A stretch of 9,984 nucleotides of DNA, taken from assembly GCA_016177515.1 (NCBI GenBank), contig JACOUZ010000036.1, positions 1-9,984 of the forward strand, read 5' to 3'. The stretch comes from Acidobacteriota bacterium. GTDB lineage: Bacteria > Acidobacteriota > Polarisedimenticolia > Gp22-AA2. The notes under the pieces are model-generated. The model was not told the origin of the DNA, ran no database searches, and saw only the letters and a program-made list of their open reading frames with translations. A program made the position numbers and the translations under genes. Position 1 is the first letter of the stretch. Each line of letters starts with the position of its first letter. Below are positions 1 to 7,340 of this stretch, piece by piece.

Positions 1-15
1 CCGGCCCGGCCACGC

Positions 16-2280
16 GTGACGGCGGCCGTGGCGACACTCCTGGCGGCGGCTCTCCTGTCCGGCTGCGGCGGCGGGCCCGGGCCGCCACCGGCCTCTCCGG
101 GCGCCGGCGGGCCGCCCGGCGCGGGCGGATCCGCGGGGCCGGGCGGCAAGGGCAGCGGCGTCCGCCGGATGGCCCGGCGCCTGGAAGAGATCACCCGCGG
201 GCTCGATCCGACGAAGAACATCTTCATCAACGCGGAGCGGGCCGCCTTGATCGAGGCCGGCATCGAGCAGAATCCGTCCAGGAGGATCGAGCTGCTGCCG
301 GGGCTCGCCGACGAGCTCTTGAAGGCGGGACGGAACGAGGAGGCGATCGCGGTCACCGAATCGCTCCTGCATCCGGCCCCCGCCGAGGCCTACCTCGCGC
401 CGCCCCTGCACGTGACGCACGAGTTCCTCGGGCTGTGCTACCTGCGGCTGGGGGAACAGGAGAACTGCATCGCCCACCACGGCATCGATTCGTGCCTGCT
501 GCCGATCCGCGGCACCGGGCTGCACCGCCTGCCGCGCGGATCGCGCGGCGCGGTCCGGGAGTTCCTGCAGGCCCTCGAGGCGAAACCGGACAATCTCGGC
601 GCCCGCTGGCTGCTCAACATCGCCGCCATGACCCTGGGGGAGTACCCGGACGGCGTGCCGGCGAGATGGCGGATCCCGCCGAAGACGTTCGCCGCCGAAT
701 ACGACATCAAGCGTTTCTACGACGTCGCGCCGGCCCTGGGCCTTTCCGTTCTTGGGCACGCCGGAGGGGCGATCATGGAGGACTTCGACGGCGACGGGCT
801 GCTCGACGTGATGTTCTCCTCGATGGGCGTGCGCGACCCGATGCGCTTCTACCGGAATGGCGGAGACGGGACGTTCTCCGAGCGCACCGAAGCGGCGGGC
901 CTGGCCGGGGAGACGGGGGGCCTGAACGTGGTGCACGCCGACTACGACAACGACGGCGACCCGGACGTCTTTGTCCTGCGGGGCGGCTGGATGAAGACGG
1001 GCGGCCGGTACCCCAACTCGCTCCTGCGCAACAACGGTGACGGGACGTTCGAGGATGTCACCGAGGAGGCGGGCCTGCTGAGCTTCCACCCGACGCAGAC
1101 CGGCGCGTGGGGGGACTACGACAACGACGGCTGGCTCGACCTGTTCATCGGCAACGAGTCCATGCCGGACGATCCGCACCCCTGCGAGCTCTACCGAAGC
1201 AACGGGGACGGCACGTTCAGCGACCGGGCCATCGAGCTGGGAGGGGCCGATTTCGGCTACGTCAAGGGGGTCGCCTGGGGTGATTACAACGACGACGGGC
1301 GCCAGGACCTGTACGTCTCGGTGCGGGGAGGCGACAATCTCCTGTTCCGCAATGATGGCCGGCGCGCTCCGGCAGGTCCGCGCGGCGAGCAGTGGCGGTT
1401 CACGAACGTGGCGCGGGAGGCGGGCGTGGTGGGTCCCAGGGACAGTTTCGCGGCCTGGTTCTGGGACTACGACAACGACGGCCGGGAGGACGTGTTCGTG
1501 ACCGGCTACCGGATCACCGACCTCAGCGACCTCGCGGCGATGCACCTGGGAATGGCCACCCGGACCGAGATGCCGCGCCTGTATCACAACAACGGCGACG
1601 GCACCTTTTCCGACGTCACCCGCGCCGTGCGGCTCGATCGCCTGGCGCTGCCGATGGGAAGCAACTTCGGCGATCTGGACAACGACGGCTGGCTCGACGC
1701 CTACTTCGGCACCGGCAAGCCGGACCTCGGCGCCCTGATCCCCAACCGCCTGTTCCGCAACGACGGGGGGAGGGTGTTCCAGGACGTGACAATTTCGGCC
1801 GACGTCGGCAACCTCCAGAAGGGGCACGGAGTCGCCTTCGGGGACATCGACAACGACGGCGACCAGGACATCCTCGAGGAGATGGGCGGCTGGTACGAGA
1901 GCGACGTTGCGCCCCACGTCCTCTTCGAGAACCCCGGCCACGGCAACCGCTTCATCACCCTGCGGCTGGAAGGCAGGCGGTCGAACCGCTCGGCCATCGG
2001 GGCCCGCATCAAGGTGCGCGTCAGGACGGCGGGCGGCGCCCGGAACATCCACGTGACATGCGGATGGGGCGGCAGCTTCGGCGGCTCGAGCCTGCAGCAG
2101 GAGATCGGCCTCGGGGCCGCCACGGCGATCGAGACGATCGAGGTGAAGTGGCCCGCAGCCGGCGAGGTCCAGGTGTTCCGGGACGTCGCCCCGGATCGGG
2201 TGTACCGGATCGTCGAGGGGGATCCGGTGCTCGCGCCGGTGCACGTGAGGGTCCTGACCCTCGAGGGGAGCCGGCGATGA
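16..2280 (+). CDS. FG-GAP/VCBS repeat lipoprotein with C-terminal ASPIC/UnbV domain (CRTAC1-like)
   Basis: Predicted exported, lipid-anchored beta-propeller protein; its ligand is unknown. A hydrophobic N-terminus ends in the lipobox LSGC (Cys17), followed by a Gly/Pro-rich linker. Residues ~85-205 are helical and TPR-like and include the segment SCLLPIRGTG, seen before the propeller in this family. Seven calcium-loop motifs of the DxDxDGxxD type follow, starting near residues 256, 309, 367, 423, 484, 553 and 610 (for example DFDGDGLLD and DYDNDGWLD), each near an NGDGTF-like blade motif. Residues ~644-735 are an ASPIC/UnbV domain (SAIGARIKV, GGSFGGSSLQQEIGLG, IEVKWP). The GTG at 16 gives a signal peptide with no positive charge. 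The frame stays open to base 1 and encodes ARPR just before it, so the true start probably lies left of the window. The 3' end overlaps the next gene. The family call is firm; the biological role is not. Confidence 0.93.
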   Translation: MTAAVATLLAAALLSGCGGGPGPPPASPGAGGPPGAGGSAGPGGKGSGVRRMARRLEEITRGLDPTKNIFINAERAALIEAGIEQNPSRRIELLPGLADELLKAGRNEEAIAVTESLLHPAPAEAYLAPPLHVTHEFLGLCYLRLGEQENCIAHHGIDSCLLPIRGTGLHRLPRGSRGAVREFLQALEAKPDNLGARWLLNIAAMTLGEYPDGVPARWRIPPKTFAAEYDIKRFYDVAPALGLSVLGHAGGAIMEDFDGDGLLDVMFSSMGVRDPMRFYRNGGDGTFSERTEAAGLAGETGGLNVVHADYDNDGDPDVFVLRGGWMKTGGRYPNSLLRNNGDGTFEDVTEEAGLLSFHPTQTGAWGDYDNDGWLDLFIGNESMPDDPHPCELYRSNGDGTFSDRAIELGGADFGYVKGVAWGDYNDDGRQDLYVSVRGGDNLLFRNDGRRAPAGPRGEQWRFTNVAREAGVVGPRDSFAAWFWDYDNDGREDVFVTGYRITDLSDLAAMHLGMATRTEMPRLYHNNGDGTFSDVTRAVRLDRLALPMGSNFGDLDNDGWLDAYFGTGKPDLGALIPNRLFRNDGGRVFQDVTISADVGNLQKGHGVAFGDIDNDGDQDILEEMGGWYESDVAPHVLFENPGHGNRFITLRLEGRRSNRSAIGARIKVRVRTAGGARNIHVTCGWGGSFGGSSLQQEIGLGAATAIETIEVKWPAAGEVQVFRDVAPDRVYRIVEGDPVLAPVHVRVLTLEGSRR
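2263..2270 (+). promoter_or_regulatory. Shine-Dalgarno for the 170-aa gene, inside the UnbV gene
   Basis: The purine run GAGGGGAG lies 6 nt before the ATG at 2277, inside the last codons of the upstream lipoprotein gene. With the ATGA stop/start overlap it fixes the start of the downstream gene and suggests translational coupling. Confidence 0.6.
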
Positions 2281-2789
2281 AGCGGCGCGGGGGAGCGAAG
2301 CTGTCCGCGCGCGCCAGGGACGAGCTGCATTTCAAGCGGGCGATGGGGCTGGCTTTGATGGCGGCCGACGTCGTCCTGGTCATGGGGAAGGGCCAGGAGG
2401 CGCAGCGCCAGGCCCGAGGCGGGCGACCCCGGACGCCCGACAAGAAGTGGGTCGGGCTGGCGCACCGCCTGGAGGACCGGTTGCACAAGCTGGGTCTCGA
2501 CGTTCCCGGGGAGGACGCCTGGCTCCACGGCGGCCTCAACGTTCTCGATTACCGCTGCCGGGTCCTGTCGGCCTTCATCGAAGGGCTGGCCGAGTGGCCG
2601 GCAGAGCCGGAAGAATGGGAGCAGCTCGGCAACGTCGTGGCGCGCATGTGGGCCATGACGCACACCATGCGGGAGTCGCTGGGCGACCTGGAGCCGGCCC
2701 TCCAGAGGCTCCTCGTCTCCATCTGCAAGGTGCGCAGCCCGGGCCGGCACCTCAGGAAGGCGGCGCGCTCCCGGAGGGGCGGCGCGTGA
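2277..2789 (+). CDS. Uncharacterised 170-aa helical protein coupled to the UnbV lipoprotein
   Basis: I do not recognise this family. The ATG at 2277 shares an ATGA with the upstream stop and has a good Shine-Dalgarno 6 nt before it, so this start is well supported; the longer open frame to the left is only a shadow of the lipoprotein gene. The product is basic at both ends (MKRRGGAKLSARAR; RHLRKAARSRRGG) and appears mostly alpha-helical. A hydrophobic patch, MGLALMAADVVLVMGKG, near residues 22-38 is short and interrupted, so it is a marginal membrane segment at best. Trp, Met and His are notable in the second half (EEWEQLGNVVARMWAMTHTM). There is no signal peptide and no recognisable catalytic motif. 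Tight coupling suggests a role with the lipoprotein, but that is inference. Confidence 0.75.
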   Translation: MKRRGGAKLSARARDELHFKRAMGLALMAADVVLVMGKGQEAQRQARGGRPRTPDKKWVGLAHRLEDRLHKLGLDVPGEDAWLHGGLNVLDYRCRVLSAFIEGLAEWPAEPEEWEQLGNVVARMWAMTHTMRESLGDLEPALQRLLVSICKVRSPGRHLRKAARSRRGGA

Positions 2790-2822
2790 GCGGGAGGGGG
2801 GCGTGATCCCGAGGCGCCGCGC

Positions 2823-3308
2823 GTGAGCCGGATTCGCATCGCCGTGATACCCGGCCCGGGCAGGCCCGTGGAGCTGAGCGAGGTGTGCGGCACCGACGTG
2901 GCCCTGTGCCCGCATCGCACCAGGCTGATGGCCGGAGGCTGCTCGCTCCCCACGGCGCTGCACGCCGTCGAGCGGGGGGAGGCGGCGATCGGGGACACGG
3001 TCCTGGTCCTCGGCAGCGGCCCGGTCGGCCTGTCGGCCGTCGCCGTGCAGTACACCGATCACGGCGAGGCGTCATTCAACCCGCACGCCGACCTCAACCG
3101 CAGGCACCTCGACGTGCGCGGCTCCTGGGGATCCGAATTCTCGCACTTCCACCGGGCCGTGGCGCTGATGGCGGACCCGGAGCGCTCCCGGCCGTGGGGG
3201 CGCATACCGACCGAGCGCTACGGCCGGGCGCGCGCCAACCAGGCGTTGGACGACGTGGCCTCGAAGAAGGTCGTCAAGGCGCTCATCGACCCACGGGCGG
3301 AACCCTGA
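2823..3308 (+). pseudogene. Zinc-type alcohol dehydrogenase (MDR) remnant with several in-frame deletions
   Basis: The 161-aa frame is less than half the ~340-380 aa of medium-chain dehydrogenases. It reads as conserved MDR blocks in correct order: the N-terminal strand IAVIPGPGRPVELSEV (residues 6-21); CGTDV (22-26), with the catalytic-zinc Cys; LCPHR (28-32), resembling the end of the structural-zinc lobe; SLPTALHAVERGEAAIGDTV (41-60) running into the Rossmann glycine motif GSGPVG (64-69); then from Tyr77 a C-terminal block with RGSWGSEFSHFHRA (99-112) and a final KKVVKALIDP. Missing are the PxPxPGxGEVLVRV-type strand, the GHE zinc motif, most of the four-Cys lobe and most of the Rossmann domain. 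It should therefore be inactive as a dehydrogenase. No stop or frameshift is seen. The GTG start is the only usual one after the in-frame stop at 2787; a weak GAGG lies 8 nt upstream. Alternatives are a very divergent short protein or an assembly artefact. Confidence 0.65.
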
Positions 3309-4912
3309 AGGCGGCCGGCTGGCACCGGGCCGCTCTCCTCCTGGTCCTTCTGCTCACGTCGGCCGTCCGCCTGCGCCTCATGGACGTGCCGCTGGAGCGC
3401 GACGAGGGGGAGTACGCCTACGCCGGGCAGCTGATCCTCCAGGGCGTTCCGCCCTACCGCCTGGCCTGCAACATGAAGCTTCCCGGGACCTACGCGGCCT
3501 ATGCCGGGATCATGGCGGTCTTCGGCCAGACGGCGCGCGGCATCCGCCTCGGACTGCTGCTGGTCAACCTGGCGACGGCCGCCCTCCTGTTCCTCCTCGG
3601 ACGGCGGCTCTTCGACGAGCCGACGGGCGCCGCCGCGGCCGCGGCGTTCGCGCTTCTGTCGCTGAGCCAGGGAGTGTACGGCGTGTTCGCGCACGCCACG
3701 CACTTTGTCCTTCTGCCCGCCCTGGCGGGGCTGTATCTTCTTGTAAGGGCGATCGGGGAGGGGGGCGGCACGGCAGGGACGGTCGATGCCGCGCCCGCGC
3801 CCGCCATCATGAAGCAGCACGGCATCTTCTTCGTCCTGTTCGGAGTGTTCTGGCTGGCGTGGGAAATGGCCCGCCGGGGTCTCCGCCCGCGGGTGATCGC
3901 GGCGCGCTGCGGGGCGCTGCTCGCCGGATCCGCGCTCCCGTTCGGCCTGACCTGCGCGCTCCTCCTGGGGGCCGGAGTGTTCGGGGATTTCTGGTTCTGG
4001 ACCTTCGACTACGCCCGGGCGTACGTGTCACAGGTCCCGCTGCCGCTCGGCATGTCGATCTTCGCGCAGGCAATCCAGGCGGTGGCCGCCCCGGCGCTGC
4101 CGATCTGGGCACTCGCCGCCATCGGCCTGGCCGCGCCGCTTCGGGACCGGCAGGCGCGGGCCCGCCTGCCCTTTACGGCCGGCCTCGCCCTCGCGTCGTT
4201 CGCCGCCATCTGCCCCGGCCTGTACTTCCGCGAGCACTACTTCGTCCTCCTCCTGCCTGCCGTCGCGCTCTCGGCCGCGATCGCCGTGACGGCGGCGGGA
4301 AGGGCTCTGGAGAAATGGCTCGAGGCCGGCCGCGATGCCGGGGGGCGCGGCCTCTCCGAGATCCTGCCCGCCCTGGTGTTTCTTTCCTGCCTCGCCTACC
4401 CCATCGTTCGGGAGCGGGAGTTCTTCTTTTCGATGACCCCGGTGGAGGCGTCGAGGCGGACGTACGGTCCCAATCCGTTTCCGGAGGCGATCGAGATCGC
4501 GAAGCGGATCGCGGCCGGCACGACTGCCGCGGATCGCGTGGCCATCCTCGGATCGGAGCCGGAGATTTTCTTCTACGCGGGCCGGCGGTCGGCCACCGGC
4601 CACATCTACATGTACGGGTTGATGGAGAACCAGCCGCACGCGCGCCGGATGCAGCAGGAGGCGATCCGCCAGATCGAGGCGGCGGCGCCGAGATACATGG
4701 TGTTCGTCAACGTGCCGCAGTCCTGGCTGGCGCGCCCCGATTCCGACACGACGATCCTCGACTGGTCGCGGGGTTACATCGGCGCGCACTACGAGGTGGC
4801 CGGTGTCGTGGACATCGCCGCGGACGACACGACGGTCTACGCGTGGGGCAAGGAGGCGATCGACTACGAGCCGCGATCGCCGTACGTCGTCTACGTCTTC
4901 CGGCGCGTGTGA
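3305..4912 (+). CDS. Polytopic GT-C glycosyltransferase, PMT/ArnT-like (GT39/GT83 type)
   Basis: Integral membrane transferase likely to move a sugar from a polyprenyl-phosphate donor to an envelope acceptor. The first helix (residues ~7-20) is followed by LERDEGEYAYAGQLILQG, the acidic DE motif (Asp33-Glu34) expected in the first periplasmic loop of GT-C enzymes, then NMKLPGTYAAYAG. Several hydrophobic helices follow up to about residue 395 (for example LGLLLVNLATAALLFLLG and HYFVLLLPAVALSAAIAV), then a soluble C-terminal region of roughly 165 residues including EPEIFFYAGR and YMVFVNVPQSWL. No ATG, GTG or TTG precedes the first helix after the dehydrogenase remnant begins to decay. I placed the start at CTG 3305, which overlaps the upstream TGA as CTGA; the first ATG, at 3380, would remove helix 1. 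The stretch before MKQHG (residue ~169) lacks the expected helix and may be a small deletion. Acceptor unknown. Confidence 0.82.
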   Translation: MKAAGWHRAALLLVLLLTSAVRLRLMDVPLERDEGEYAYAGQLILQGVPPYRLACNMKLPGTYAAYAGIMAVFGQTARGIRLGLLLVNLATAALLFLLGRRLFDEPTGAAAAAAFALLSLSQGVYGVFAHATHFVLLPALAGLYLLVRAIGEGGGTAGTVDAAPAPAIMKQHGIFFVLFGVFWLAWEMARRGLRPRVIAARCGALLAGSALPFGLTCALLLGAGVFGDFWFWTFDYARAYVSQVPLPLGMSIFAQAIQAVAAPALPIWALAAIGLAAPLRDRQARARLPFTAGLALASFAAICPGLYFREHYFVLLLPAVALSAAIAVTAAGRALEKWLEAGRDAGGRGLSEILPALVFLSCLAYPIVREREFFFSMTPVEASRRTYGPNPFPEAIEIAKRIAAGTTAADRVAILGSEPEIFFYAGRRSATGHIYMYGLMENQPHARRMQQEAIRQIEAAAPRYMVFVNVPQSWLARPDSDTTILDWSRGYIGAHYEVAGVVDIAADDTTVYAWGKEAIDYEPRSPYVVYVFRRV

Positions 4913-4928
4913 CCCGGGGCCCAAAGGT

Positions 4929-6731
4929 TCAGGACCGGCGGGTCCCGCCTCGGACGATTTCCAGCGCCTCGCGGGCGGCGTCGTAGCCGGCGCGCGTCGC
5001 CAGCTCGAAGCTCGGCATCCCGTTGCGGTCGGAGTGGGCGAAGGCGATCCGGCCGAGCGGCCGCGTCAGGTTGCGCCGCGCCTCGCCGGTGAGGAATCCC
5101 GGGAACGGGATCACCATGTGGTGCCCCCAGGCGTAGACGTCCAGGCGGGTCAGATCGGAGGAGATGCCGGGGACCGCAGCTTCGAGATCATCGGCCAGGA
5201 GATCGGCCCAGTGCGACCACGGTTCGGACACCAGCTCGGCGCGCGTCGCCCTCCCGGCCAGAGGCGCCCACAGGCAGAGGACGTTCGGCCGGTCCGGATC
5301 CCCCTTGCGCCAGCGATCCGAGTTGTAGTCGGCCACCAGGAATCCCTGCATGAGCCGCCCGCGGGCCGCGTTGAACCAGGCAATCGGCGCCCCCTTCAGC
5401 TTCGGCGTCCTTCTGACCGAGGCGGTCCCCATCAGGAGCGCGCCGTAGCGGTACTCCAGGTACTCCTTCCTGCCGGCGGCGGCCAGCTCGGGCACCATCC
5501 GTCCGGTGATGTGCTTGGGGCAGGCGACGACGGCGCAGCGCGCGCGCCTCACGCTGAAGCGCTCGGTGAGCGGATCGATCAGGGTGACCCGCACTTCCTG
5601 CCCGCGGTTCTCGACGCGCACCGCCATGAGTCCGGTGCGGATGCGGTCCCGGCCGGCCCTCCCCGCCAGCCGCTCCGCCAGCCAGGCGTTGCCTCCCGGC
5701 AGGGTGATGTCCTCGCCGCCCTGGCCCAGGCTGTTGAACGACAGGAAGCCGTAGGCCGAGACCTCGGCCGCCTGCCCGCCGATGTCGCTGCTGCTCCAGT
5801 CCTCCACTTCCGCCAGGGTGCGCGGGCCCCAGCCCCGGCGCCGGGCGTATTCCAGCATGGTGATCCGGTCCAGATCGAGGATGTCGGGATCGCGGCTGCC
5901 TTCCTCCACCGGCATGGCGAACGCCGGCCGACCATCCCGCCCCCTCTTCTCCGCCCAGGTCTTCAGCCCCGTGTAGAATTCGATCCCGTCTTGCCTGTCC
6001 TTGGCGGAGAGCGGCAGCCGCTCGTAGGAGGCCGCGACGTCTTCACCCAGGAGCCCGCCGGAATACCAGGTCCCGTCGATCAGGACGTTCGATTCCGGGC
6101 CGGTCCCGACGAGGGCCGGGTCGATCTTCGGCGTGCCGTCGCCGGCGATCCTCCTGACGACGCCGAGGTCCTGGAACAGGCGGGTCAGAAACGGATCCTT
6201 CGGCCGCATCACCGACCAGGTGGCGCAGGTGTAGTCGGTGCCGTTCGCGTGGTCCTTGCGCGCGTTGCCGCCGACGTACCCTTCCTTCTCGTACAGCAGG
6301 ACGTCGGGCAGGCCGCCGCGCGCCAGCTCCCAGGCCGCCATGAGCCCCGAGACGCCGCCGCCCAGGACGATGGCGTCGTGCAGCGGGCCCTCCGGCGCGA
6401 GGGAGTCCGGGATCGCGAGCGTGCCGTCGCGCAGCCGGTGGGCGATGCCGTACGATTCTTCAATCAGCTCACCGTCGAAGCGCCGGTTTCCAGCGGGGCG
6501 CAGGTCTCCGCCGGAGCGCCAGCCCGACGGGCCGCCGGCGCTGCCCGGGCCGCCGGCGCCCTGGCTGGCGAGAAGACCCGCGATCGAGAAGCGTGATACG
6601 AACCCCGCCGCAAGCGTGGCCTTGAGGCCACCGCCCACGAACAGCCGCCGCGTGAGATGAGAGGCGCCCGGGCCTTCCCTGTAGGCGGCCCGCTCTCCGG
6701 CGGAGCGCTTCCGGTCGACTCTCCGGATCAT
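4929..6731 (-). CDS. Tat-exported FAD-dependent oxidoreductase, flavin amine oxidase-like
   Basis: A 600-aa flavoprotein. The N-terminus carries a twin-arginine motif, TRRLFV (Arg28-Arg29), then a hydrophobic stretch (GGGLKATLAAGF) and a Gly/Ser-rich linker (residues ~56-75), so it is probably exported folded. The FAD-binding dinucleotide fold begins at ~118: DAIVLGGGVSGLMAAWELA with GGGVSG at 124-129, the ribose-binding acidic end of strand 2 (YEKE, 147-150) and the GGNA motif (154-157). A second cofactor element lies near FNSLGQGGEDITLPGGNAWL, and a C-terminal FAD element near GRIAFAHSDRNGMPSFELA. The layout resembles flavin-containing amine oxidases and is distantly like bacterial spermidine dehydrogenases; the substrate cannot be told. 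The ATG at 6731 lies 33 bp after the LemA stop with no strong Shine-Dalgarno. Last gene of the minus-strand group. FAD fold confidence is high; substrate confidence is low. Confidence 0.88.
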   Translation of the reverse strand: MIRRVDRKRSAGERAAYREGPGASHLTRRLFVGGGLKATLAAGFVSRFSIAGLLASQGAGGPGSAGGPSGWRSGGDLRPAGNRRFDGELIEESYGIAHRLRDGTLAIPDSLAPEGPLHDAIVLGGGVSGLMAAWELARGGLPDVLLYEKEGYVGGNARKDHANGTDYTCATWSVMRPKDPFLTRLFQDLGVVRRIAGDGTPKIDPALVGTGPESNVLIDGTWYSGGLLGEDVAASYERLPLSAKDRQDGIEFYTGLKTWAEKRGRDGRPAFAMPVEEGSRDPDILDLDRITMLEYARRRGWGPRTLAEVEDWSSSDIGGQAAEVSAYGFLSFNSLGQGGEDITLPGGNAWLAERLAGRAGRDRIRTGLMAVRVENRGQEVRVTLIDPLTERFSVRRARCAVVACPKHITGRMVPELAAAGRKEYLEYRYGALLMGTASVRRTPKLKGAPIAWFNAARGRLMQGFLVADYNSDRWRKGDPDRPNVLCLWAPLAGRATRAELVSEPWSHWADLLADDLEAAVPGISSDLTRLDVYAWGHHMVIPFPGFLTGEARRNLTRPLGRIAFAHSDRNGMPSFELATRAGYDAAREALEIVRGGTRRS

Positions 6732-6764
6732 GCCGCTGGCTCAGACATGTTTTCTGTCCGTCGG

Positions 6765-7340
6765 CTAGAACTTCACCCTGGGGACCTGCTGCGCTTCGGG
6801 GCCGGCCTCGAAGTACTCGCGCTCGCGGAAGCCGAACAGACGGGCGAAAAGGGCCGCGGGATAACGCCTGATCGACGTGTTGAAGAGGCGCACGACGTCG
6901 TTGTACCGCATGCGCTCGGTGGCCACGCGGTTCTCGGTGCCGGCCAGCTCGTCCTGCAGGCGGATGAAGTTCTCGTTCGCCTTCAGGTTGGGGTAGTTCT
7001 CGGCGATCGCCAGGAGCCTGCCGAGCGCCGCGGTCAGGCCGGCGTTGGCGGCCGCCGCCTCGCGGGGGGAGGCCGCGCCGGCCAGGCGGCCGCGCGCCTC
7101 CGCGACGCTCTCGAAGATCTCTTTCTCGTGTGCCGCGTACCCCTTCACCGTCTCGACGAGGTTCGGGATCAAATCGGCACGGCGCTGGAGCACGTTCTGC
7201 ACCTGCGCCCAGGCGCCGTTGATCATCTCGTCCTGGGCCACGAGCCGGTTGTAGAGTCCGGCGGCGAACATCCCGGCCGCCGCCAGGACCAGAAGCACGA
7301 TGCCAGCGACAATCAGGCAACCGGCCAGGCCTTTGTTCAT
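6765..7340 (-). CDS. lemA: LemA family membrane protein
   Basis: The 191-aa product matches the usual LemA length (~185-200). A short N-terminus, MNKGLAG, leads into one transmembrane helix (~5-29), then the hallmark coiled region: YNRLVAQDEMINGAWAQVQN, RRADLIPNLVETVKGYAAHE (53-72) and EIFESVAEAR, followed by LLAIAENYPNLKANENF, LQDELAGTENRVATERMRYN and the C-terminal FGFREREYFEA. The biochemical function of the family is not settled; the fold is a membrane-anchored helical bundle with the bulk outside the cytoplasm. LemA genes are often near TPM-domain genes, as here (8174-8956). The ATG at 7340 overlaps the TGA of the nucleotidyltransferase-like gene by 4 nt, and a Shine-Dalgarno-like GGGAGG lies 9 nt upstream, so translation is probably coupled. 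Confidence 0.95.
   Translation of the reverse strand: MNKGLAGCLIVAGIVLLVLAAAGMFAAGLYNRLVAQDEMINGAWAQVQNVLQRRADLIPNLVETVKGYAAHEKEIFESVAEARGRLAGAASPREAAAANAGLTAALGRLLAIAENYPNLKANENFIRLQDELAGTENRVATERMRYNDVVRLFNTSIRRYPAALFARLFGFREREYFEAGPEAQQVPRVKF

Noticed and set aside
940..1481. Repeated 17-mer GACTACGACAACGACGG (940, 1114, 1465) as a DNA repeat array
   Set aside because: It is explained by the conserved calcium-loop codons of the FG-GAP repeats; spacing is irregular and flanks differ.
1701..3062. Long open frame on the minus strand opposite the lipoprotein and the 170-aa gene
   Set aside because: It crosses several well-supported plus-strand genes, is Arg/Pro/Ala-rich low-complexity translation and has no family motif; an antisense artefact of high GC.
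4028..4924. Open frame on the minus strand opposite the glycosyltransferase
   Set aside because: Its translation is rich in Arg/Asp/His without motifs, whereas the plus strand gives hydrophobic helices and the DE motif.
4932..4945. Short hairpin (GGACC-GGCG-GGTCC) at the convergent junction as a terminator
   Set aside because: Five-bp stem, no T-run on either side, and it lies mostly inside the 3' end of the FAD gene; insufficient to call.
4803..6596. Long open frame on the plus strand opposite the FAD oxidoreductase
   Set aside because: Its reverse strand encodes clear FAD motifs; the plus-strand translation is compositionally biased and starts inside the glycosyltransferase.
6742..6758. 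Small inverted repeat (GACA...TGTC) between lemA and the FAD gene
   Set aside because: The stem is only four bases, too weak to support a terminator or operator call.
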